Source: an uncultured Bacilli bacterium (GTDB lineage: Bacteria; Bacillota_I; Bacilli_A; RF39; UBA660). Taken from it: 11,788 nt of DNA. The notes beneath the pieces are model-generated. The model searched no databases. It was given only the letters and a program-made list of their open reading frames with translations, and had not been told where the DNA came from. The DNA is taken from NCBI GenBank assembly GCA_910578745.1, contig CAJTSN010000021.1, forward strand, positions 1 to 11,788. Reading direction: 5' to 3'. Every line of letters begins with the position of its first letter. Position 1 is the first letter of the stretch. Shown one piece after another: positions 7,946 to 11,788 of this stretch. A program made the translations under genes and the position numbers.

Positions 7946-8113
7946 TTATTCATACATAACGAGTGCGGAAAAACAATAAACTTGCTCTTCTGAAAAAACA
8001 GAGGTGGAGACACTAAATTTGATATCAACCACTTTTACCCCAGAGGATAAAAAATCATTCACCGATGTTTCTAAATCTTTTTCATGTCCTTCATCAAATA
8101 CTTTTACTTTCAT
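7946..8113 (-). CDS. Cse60-family small protein (sporulation-associated)
   Basis: A 55-aa ORF runs from ATG at 8113 (GGTGA about 5 nt upstream) to TAA at 7946. It starts MKVKVFDEGHEKDLE and ends QVYCFSALVMYE. The opening KVKVFDE-HEKDLE, the central VVDIKFSVS and the closing YCFSAL-MY agree with the Cse60 family (DUF2758), known in Bacillus as a sigma-E-dependent sporulation protein of unknown activity. No membrane segment or enzyme motif is seen. It precedes the clp-like gene by 52 bp on the same strand with no strong promoter or terminator between them, so the two may be co-transcribed. The family call comes from memory of the pattern, not a search. Confidence 0.75.
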   Translation of the reverse strand: MKVKVFDEGHEKDLETSVNDFLSSGVKVVDIKFSVSTSVFSEEQVYCFSALVMYE

Positions 8114-8195
8114 AAAATCACCACTACCAGTATAAAAAAAAACTACGTTAGATTTTGTCTTATATTGTTCTTTATATTATTATAATTTTGTATAG

Positions 8196-8225
8196 AAAAA
8201 AAAGAACCTTGTTTCCAAAATTCTT
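8196..8225 (-). terminator. Rho-independent terminator after the thioredoxin-like gene
   Basis: On the minus strand AAGAATTTTG (8216-8225) pairs with CAAGGTTCTT (8202-8211) over 10 bp including two T-G wobbles, with a GAAA loop, followed by a run of T residues (8196-8201). It lies about 45 nt past the stop codon of the lipoprotein gene. Confidence 0.8.
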
Positions 8226-8269
8226 TTTCTTTCAAATTTATTTTCTTCTACAAATAAAACACGATTTCA

Positions 8270-8986
8270 CTAGCATTTATTATCTGTACAACTATTATAT
8301 ATGTTTGAAAATAAAGATTCGTATTGTTTGTATAATTCATCATATTGTTCCTTTGTTAAAGGACTATATTTTGTTTGATCCTCATTTAAACTTACTGTAC
8401 CAACATGACTGTCTACAATACTTCCCTCTTTTATTCCTACAACAAGAGGCATATAAATACGTTTTTCTTTGGTATCATAAGTTTGTCCATCACTCGTTAA
8501 GGTGTATGTATTTTCTCCTAAAATAGAATCTAAAGCTTCTAATAATTCATAATAGCCCTCTTTTTCCTCTTGCACCTTTACAAGGCTTCCATCTTTTATT
8601 TCGTAAATATTTCTTACCTGATCCATATCGACATAATAAATAGTATCTATTTTTTTCTTCTTTGCAACATCAAAAAGAACGGGTATTGCATTTCTACACC
8701 AAGGACACCAAGAAGCACCAAAATAAATAACACCTGTTTTATTTTTAATAATTTGAGTTGCTTCTTTTGCATCGATATACTTTATTGGATTTTCTTTTTC
8801 AATAGAAACAGTATTATATAATGCACCATCTGATTCACGAATCGTTCCATTTAATTTTTCATATTCTTCTTTAAATTGAATTCCATCACTACTTTCTTCT
8901 TTTTTTGTAGTCGAAGAACACCCAATCCCTCCAAAAATAAAACAAAAAAGAAAAAGAACGATTCCTATTTTTTTTATTTTTTCCAT
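8270..8986 (-). CDS. Thioredoxin-fold lipoprotein (CPWC active site)
   Basis: This 238-aa product has a lysine-rich start, a hydrophobic segment (8-22) and a lipobox ending GIGC, so Cys23 should be lipidated and the protein anchored on the outer face of the membrane. The thioredoxin fold spans about 60-190: GVIYFGASWCPWC carries the redox pair Cys94/Cys97 and MPLVV supplies the cis-proline (Pro180). A long insert (about 121-170) separates the two halves, as in PedC/BrcD-like thioredoxin proteins. Two more cysteines, 233 and 238, lie at the very C-terminus. The ATG has AAGGAGA about 8 nt upstream. The gene lies downstream of the XRE regulator on the same strand. It probably reduces or forms disulfides in exported proteins; the direction and the client are unknown. 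Confidence 0.88.
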   Translation of the reverse strand: MEKIKKIGIVLFLFCFIFGGIGCSSTTKKEESSDGIQFKEEYEKLNGTIRESDGALYNTVSIEKENPIKYIDAKEATQIIKNKTGVIYFGASWCPWCRNAIPVLFDVAKKKKIDTIYYVDMDQVRNIYEIKDGSLVKVQEEKEGYYELLEALDSILGENTYTLTSDGQTYDTKEKRIYMPLVVGIKEGSIVDSHVGTVSLNEDQTKYSPLTKEQYDELYKQYESLFSNIYNSCTDNKC

Positions 8987-9036
8987 AAACTTCTCTCCTT
9001 TTTTTCATTTTAAGAAAAAAGAAGAAAAAGAACAAG

Positions 9037-9074
9037 CAATTCTAAGTTGAAAAGACTCAATTCTAAGTTGAGTC
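9037..9074. repeat. 14-bp direct repeat with hairpin between the XRE and thioredoxin genes
   Basis: CAATTCTAAGTTGA occurs at 9037-9050 and again at 9058-9071. The second copy is enclosed by GACTCAA (9054-9060) and TTGAGTC (9068-9074), a perfect 7-bp stem that starts at the XRE stop codon. On the minus strand it is followed by TTTT (9050-9053), so it could act as a weak terminator or attenuator between the two genes. Confidence 0.75.
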
Positions 9075-9769
9075 TACAGACAATTCTCTTTTAATGTCAA
9101 AGGAATCTTATACATATTGATTTTTTCTTCCTTATTTACACCTTGAATTTCTATATATAAACTTCCTTCTAAGTATTCACGACAAATGCTTTTCGAATAG
9201 TCTACATAAAACTGGACATTTTTTAAATAGTCTTCCAATGTTATTTCTCCATCATAGACATTTTCACTAATTTTACTTATTTTCTCTCCATTTGCTTCAT
9301 ACAAAGTACACGTAATTTTCTTATAAACTTCTTCCTCTTCTTGTTCTCCACAATACTCTACGTGAGAAATATATATAGAAGATTGTTCCTTATTATAAGC
9401 AATACTTCCTGAAATACGAAAAGTAGCACAAGAAGAAGATAAAGTTTTAAACTCAAAATTCTTTACATGAGAAGAAAAAAAGAGAAAGTAGATAGATAAA
9501 AAAAGCAACAAAGCAAGAATAAGAAAGAAATACCCCTTTTTTAATTCCTTCTTTTTCCTACTTTTTTCTCCATTTAATAATTCATTCATATCACAACCAA
9601 ATTCACTACTTATTTTCTTTAAAATAAGTATATCTGGTATATTTTTTCCATTTTCCCACTTACTTACTGCTTGATAGGTTACTCCTAATTTATCAGCAAG
9701 TTCCTTTTGGGTCAATTTCTTCTCCTGCCTTAACTTTTTAATAAATTCTCCAATTTTTTCTTGATCCAT
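9074..9769 (-). CDS. Membrane-anchored XRE-family transcriptional regulator
   Basis: The product is 231 aa from the ATG at 9769, which has GGGTGA about 4 nt upstream; a TTG at 9781 is the only longer start. Residues 6-62 form a Cro/C1-type helix-turn-helix (LTQKELADKLGVTYQAVSKWENG is its core). A basic stretch (70-78) precedes one transmembrane segment (about 80-99), so the HTH is inside the cell and residues 100-231 outside. The outer part looks beta-rich and has five cysteines (114, 140, 154, 196, 230). This single-pass layout suggests that an external cue or bound ligand is passed to DNA, though no known sensor domain is recognised. It lies directly upstream of the thioredoxin-like lipoprotein on the same strand, separated by a hairpin. 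A palindrome over its own -10 box hints at autoregulation. Confidence 0.88.
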   Translation of the reverse strand: MDQEKIGEFIKKLRQEKKLTQKELADKLGVTYQAVSKWENGKNIPDILILKKISSEFGCDMNELLNGEKSRKKKELKKGYFFLILALLLFLSIYFLFFSSHVKNFEFKTLSSSCATFRISGSIAYNKEQSSIYISHVEYCGEQEEEEVYKKITCTLYEANGEKISKISENVYDGEITLEDYLKNVQFYVDYSKSICREYLEGSLYIEIQGVNKEEKINMYKIPLTLKENCL

Positions 9770-9796
9770 ATAATCACCCAAATCACATCATACAAT

Positions 9797-9825
9797 AGTA
9801 TACTAAAAAATCAAATTTTTTTCAA
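9797..9825 (-). promoter_or_regulatory. Sigma-A promoter of the XRE gene with palindrome
   Basis: On the minus strand TTGAAA (9820-9825) and TATACT (9797-9802) are 17 nt apart. The -10 box lies within a perfect palindrome TAGTATACTA (9796-9805 region), a plausible operator for an HTH dimer. The -35 box overlaps the T-run of the terminator that ends the upstream small-gene operon. Confidence 0.75.
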
Positions 9826-9851
9826 AAAAAAGAAAAGGAAACCCTTTTCTT
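9824..9851 (-). terminator. Rho-independent terminator of the tiny-TM operon
   Basis: On the minus strand AAGAAAAGG (9843-9851 as its complement) pairs with CCTTTTCTT (9830-9838) over 9 bp, with a 4-nt loop, followed by six T residues (9824-9829). The stop codon of the 52-aa gene lies inside the stem. Confidence 0.8.
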
Positions 9852-10008
9852 AACACATAATGTAAGAACCTAGAATAATAGCAAGTAAAATATATAAAAC
9901 AATTAAGATTACATAACCGCTACCACATCCATGTGATGTTCCAGCATTTGAACATCCATTTCCTACATTTGAAGTGTTTGTTCCATTACAAGAATTATTA
10001 CATGACAT
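9850..10008 (-). CDS. YjcZ-like tiny transmembrane protein, Cys-rich N-terminus (52 aa)
   Basis: The ATG at 10008 has a strong AAAGGAGG upstream and the frame ends at TAA 9850-9852. Residues 1-30 are rich in Asn, Gly, Ser and Cys (Cys 3, 7, 19, 28). Residues 31-50 form one hydrophobic helix, beginning GYVILIVLYILLAIILGSY. This G-[FY]-x-L-I-V-V-L-F-I-L-L-x-I-[IL]-G pattern is that of the tiny-TM/YjcZ family of Bacillus, several members of which belong to the sporulation regulon. A spore or membrane role is an inference from the family. It follows its 27-aa paralogue by 21 bp and shares its terminator. Confidence 0.75.
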   Translation of the reverse strand: MSCNNSCNGTNTSNVGNGCSNAGTSHGCGSGYVILIVLYILLAIILGSYIMC

Positions 10009-10029
10009 TTAATACACCTCCTTTAAGAC

Positions 10030-10113
10030 CTAAATATAGGCTCCTAGTATGATGATTAAAAGAATAAATAGAACTAAAACAATTGCAGCACCTGATACAC
10101 CGTTATTACACAT
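10030..10113 (-). CDS. YjcZ-like tiny transmembrane protein (27 aa)
   Basis: From ATG at 10113 (AAAGGAGG 8 nt upstream; an ATG at 10120 is out of frame and soon closed) to TAG at 10030. The protein starts MCNNGVSGAAIVLVLFILL and is almost wholly one hydrophobic helix. It matches the tiny-TM family pattern even more closely than its neighbour and resembles small spore-assembly proteins of Bacillus in size and shape. It is the first gene of a two-gene unit. It is too short for standard gene finders, but the ribosome site, the paralogous neighbour and the conserved helix support it. Confidence 0.75.
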   Translation of the reverse strand: MCNNGVSGAAIVLVLFILLIIILGAYI

Positions 10114-10144
10114 ATAACATTCCTCCTTTTTTCTATTTCTAAAG

Positions 10145-10172
10145 TATTGTACGCAAAAGAGTGTTTTTGGTG
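10145..10172 (-). promoter_or_regulatory. Possible sigma-K/sigma-E-like promoter of the tiny-TM genes
   Basis: On the minus strand CGTACAATA (10145-10153) differs by one base from the sigma-K -10 pattern CATAnnnTA and also resembles the sigma-E -10. CACC (10169-10172) fits the sigma-K -35 pattern, but at a 15-nt rather than 16-17-nt spacing. The start would lie near 10138, about 25 nt before the ATG, with the AGGAGG in between. No good sigma-A promoter is seen at this position. Confidence 0.35.
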
Positions 10173-10397
10173 ATTACAAGTGACCTAAATACATTTAAAT
10201 TTTTTATATAAGATAAAAATTTTTTAAAAGTATACTATTTTCTTATATAATTCATAGAAACAAACAAATTTTTCTTTTAAAAAACTTTTTAAGTACATTT
10301 TAAATTTCTACAGTAAAGCTAAATATACAAACACTATTTTTTTATTGTGAAATCTAGATGAAAAGTCATAAAAAGCCTACAAAACCTTGCATTTTTC

Positions 10398-10426
10398 TTG
10401 TTTTTTACTCTTTAATTTGATAAACT
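10398..10426 (+). promoter_or_regulatory. Candidate sigma-A promoter of prsA-like gene
   Basis: TTGTTT (10398-10403) and TAAACT (10421-10426) are spaced by 17 nt. The predicted start near 10433 touches the AGGAGG, so the leader would be very short; TTTAAA/TATAAT at 10223-10251 is an alternative with a leader of about 190 nt. Confidence 0.35.
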
Positions 10427-10445
10427 ATTAGTTAGGAGGAAATTT

Positions 10446-11423
10446 ATGAAGAAAAAAATATTACCAATTATAACCATATGCGGTATTCTTTTTGTTACTG
10501 GATGTGGAACAAAAGTTAAATTGAAAGATGGAAAAGAAGTAGTGGCATCTTTAAAAAACAAAGAATTTACAGCGGAAGAATTATTCGATGAATTGAAAGA
10601 GAAATACGGAAGTATTGCACTAACAAATATGGTAGATAGCTATATTATTCGTACAGAAATTCCAGATGACAAGGACTATGAAGAAAGTGCGAAAGCGGAA
10701 CTTTCTAGTACGAAATCTTATTATGAACAATACAATTATTCATGGGATACTGTTCTAAACTATTATGGATTTTCAAACGATGATGATTTTATAAAGGCTT
10801 CTATTGAAGGCAACAAGAAAAATGACATCATAAAAAAATATGTAAAGGAAAAAATTACTGATGATGAAATCAATGAATATTATGAAAAAGAAATTTATGG
10901 AGATTACACAGTAAAACATATTTTAGTAAAACCAGAAACAAAGAGTGAAATGTCAGATGATGAAAAAAAAGAAGCAAATGAAAATGCCAAAAAGAGAGCA
11001 GAAGAAGCTATTGAAAAGTTAAATGATGGTACTTCTTGGAGTGATGTGGTGAAAGAATACTCTGATGATGAACAAACAAAAGAAAAAGATGGAGATCTTC
11101 CTTCATTTACAAACGGGGATTATGTTGACTCTTTCTTTGAAGCCACTCTTAACCTAGAAGATGGAAATTATACAAAAGAACCTGTGGAATCTACTTATGG
11201 GTATCACATTATTTATAGAGTTAGCGCTACTGAAAAACCTTCTTTAGAAAAGGCAAAAGATACATGTTTAGAAAAAATAACAGAAAATAAATTAAAGAAT
11301 GACGCAAATCTTGCTACAAATACATGGATTGAAGTTCGTGAAAAATATGAATTTGATATTGCTGATTCTACAATCAAGGATAACTATAAAAAATCTCTAA
11401 ATACAAATCAAGAAGAAAGTTAA
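10446..11423 (+). CDS. prsA: PrsA-like peptidylprolyl isomerase lipoprotein
   Basis: This 325-aa product has a KKK start, a hydrophobic segment and a lipobox VTGC, so Cys20 should be lipidated and the protein held outside the membrane. Residues 21-150 form the helical SurA-N-like chaperone part. A parvulin-type domain follows at about 153-260: VKHILVKPE opens it, a charged helix AKKRAEEAIEKLNDG follows, then EYSDDE, KEKDGDLPSF, and YGYHIIYRV closes it. The order and length agree with PrsA foldases, which assist folding of secreted proteins. The tail (from about 265) is helical and hydrophilic. The ATG has AGGAGG 6 nt upstream. The gene appears to be single; it ends in a hairpin shared with the convergent recX-like gene. 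Confidence 0.92.
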   Translation: MKKKILPIITICGILFVTGCGTKVKLKDGKEVVASLKNKEFTAEELFDELKEKYGSIALTNMVDSYIIRTEIPDDKDYEESAKAELSSTKSYYEQYNYSWDTVLNYYGFSNDDDFIKASIEGNKKNDIIKKYVKEKITDDEINEYYEKEIYGDYTVKHILVKPETKSEMSDDEKKEANENAKKRAEEAIEKLNDGTSWSDVVKEYSDDEQTKEKDGDLPSFTNGDYVDSFFEATLNLEDGNYTKEPVESTYGYHIIYRVSATEKPSLEKAKDTCLEKITENKLKNDANLATNTWIEVREKYEFDIADSTIKDNYKKSLNTNQEES

Positions 11424-11440
11424 TCGCTTTCTTCTTTTAT
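11410..11440 (+). terminator. Terminator of prsA overlapping convergent stop codons
   Basis: AAGAAGAAAG (11410-11419) pairs perfectly with CTTTCTTCTT (11427-11436) around a 7-nt loop, followed by TTATTTT. The loop holds the prsA stop (11421-11423) and the recX-like stop (11420-11422 on the other strand). The T-run is good only on the plus strand. Confidence 0.75.
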
Positions 11441-11788
11441 TTTATCAATCTGTTCTTTTAAAAAACCTTTTTGATATAATTTTTGAATAATATGATATTC
11501 TAAATCTTTTCCTGTATACTTTCTTTCTAATTTATGTTTTATACTTTCGTATTCTTTATATAAAATGGAACGATCTTCTTTATATAATTCATCAAAAATT
11601 TGGGCAATCATCTCTCCTTCAAATCCCTTTTCTAAAAAGTAAGAAATCAGTTTTTGTTTTAAAACTCCCCTTGCATGTTTATGATCTAAACATATTTTTT
11701 TTTCTACCATTTTATATAAAGTATCATAGATTTCTGTATCAGATAATTTAGATAAATATTTTGAAATGATTGTCTCATCTATTAAGTG
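11420..11788 (-). CDS. recX: RecX-like regulatory protein, 5' end beyond the window
   Basis: The frame is open from the window edge to TAA at 11420-11422, giving at least 122 residues. An internal ATG at 11710 is not preceded by a ribosome site, and the residues before it (ending SDTEIYDTLYK) continue the same helical pattern, so the gene is treated as cut by the window. The visible part is all-helical with repeated three-helix units, such as LISYFLEKGFEGEMIAQIF and IIQKLYQKGFLKEQIDKI; the short helix-K-G-F-helix units are typical of RecX, a protein that binds and modulates the RecA filament. The N-terminal repeat cannot be seen. It converges on prsA, with a 3-bp stop-codon overlap. Confidence 0.65.
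   Translation of the reverse strand, partial: HLIDETIISKYLSKLSDTEIYDTLYKMVEKKICLDHKHARGVLKQKLISYFLEKGFEGEMIAQIFDELYKEDRSILYKEYESIKHKLERKYTGKDLEYHIIQKLYQKGFLKEQIDKIKEESD

Larger units (their letters stand above)
10114..10445. other. Divergent intergenic region between tiny-TM genes and prsA
   Basis: This 332-bp AT-rich gap holds a possible mother-cell promoter for the tiny-TM genes (10145-10172), an inverted repeat TTATATAAGA (10204-10213) / TCTTATATAA (10241-10250), candidate plus-strand promoters at 10223-10251 (TTTAAA, 17 nt, TATAAT) and 10398-10426, and the prsA ribosome site AGGAGG (10434-10439). Short ORFs of 20-24 codons occur but lack ribosome sites. Confidence 0.6.

Noticed and set aside
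8179..8207. TATAAT upstream of the Cse60-like gene
   Set aside because: The -10 is good but no acceptable -35 lies at 16-18 nt, and the area is very AT-rich, so chance is likely.
8155..8526. 123-codon plus-strand ORF
   Set aside because: It runs across a terminator and antisense to the thioredoxin-like gene, with low-complexity composition and no ribosome site.
9007..9035. Possible promoter TTGTTC, 17 nt, TAAAAT before the thioredoxin-like gene
   Set aside because: The start site would fall inside the ribosome binding site, and the DNA is a low-complexity pyrimidine tract; kept out of the features.
10228..10302. 24-codon minus-strand ORF starting MYLKSFLKEK
   Set aside because: No ribosome binding site, no resemblance to the neighbouring tiny-TM family, and within expectation for AT-rich DNA.

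Overview
The window looks like chromosomal DNA from a low-GC, AT-rich member of the Bacilli, probably a gut lineage related to RF39/Mycoplasmatota-like Bacilli. The evidence is strong AGGAGG-type ribosome binding sites, sigma-A-like promoters, a T-box leader, a ClpC-type unfoldase, PrsA-like and thioredoxin-like lipoproteins, and small proteins of families otherwise known from Bacillus sporulation (Cse60, YjcZ/tiny-TM). Tryptophan is read from TGG and genes end in TAA or TAG, so the standard bacterial code fits. The lineage is an inference; no rRNA is present.

Layout, left to right. At 118-1080 (minus) is an Rpn/PD-(D/E)XK putative transposase-nuclease with a 12-bp minisatellite in its 3' part, flanked on the left by two hairpins. 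At 1489-5350 (minus) is a valine-responsive operon: a clear sigma-A promoter, a T-box riboswitch with a GTA (Val) specifier, an unrecognised 160-aa protein, an HD-domain phosphohydrolase-like protein, and valS of the archaeal-like 'type 2' class. The three genes are packed with a 14-bp overlap and a 1-bp gap, and a terminator lies after valS. Between this unit and the next is an open frame of 58 codons that starts with ATA and may or may not be a gene. At 5575-8113 (minus) are a Cse60-like gene and a ClpC-like Hsp100 ATPase. At 8270-9769 (minus) are a thioredoxin-fold lipoprotein and a membrane-anchored XRE regulator with a cysteine-bearing outer domain. At 9850-10113 (minus) are two tandem tiny transmembrane proteins of the YjcZ type. 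On the plus strand, prsA-like (10446-11423) converges on a partial recX-like gene (11420-11788, minus); the stop codons overlap inside a terminator hairpin.

How it fits together. Uncharged tRNA-Val should release transcription of the 160-aa/HD/valS operon, so two poorly understood proteins are tied to valine tRNA charging. Clp, PrsA and the thioredoxin-like lipoprotein are all protein quality-control or folding factors, inside and outside the membrane. Cse60 and the YjcZ-like proteins suggest a sporulation programme or a remnant of one. No phage, CRISPR array, rRNA or tRNA was seen. The points that most deserve follow-up are the unknown first gene of the T-box operon, the XRE/thioredoxin pair, and the sporulation-type small genes with a mother-cell-like promoter.
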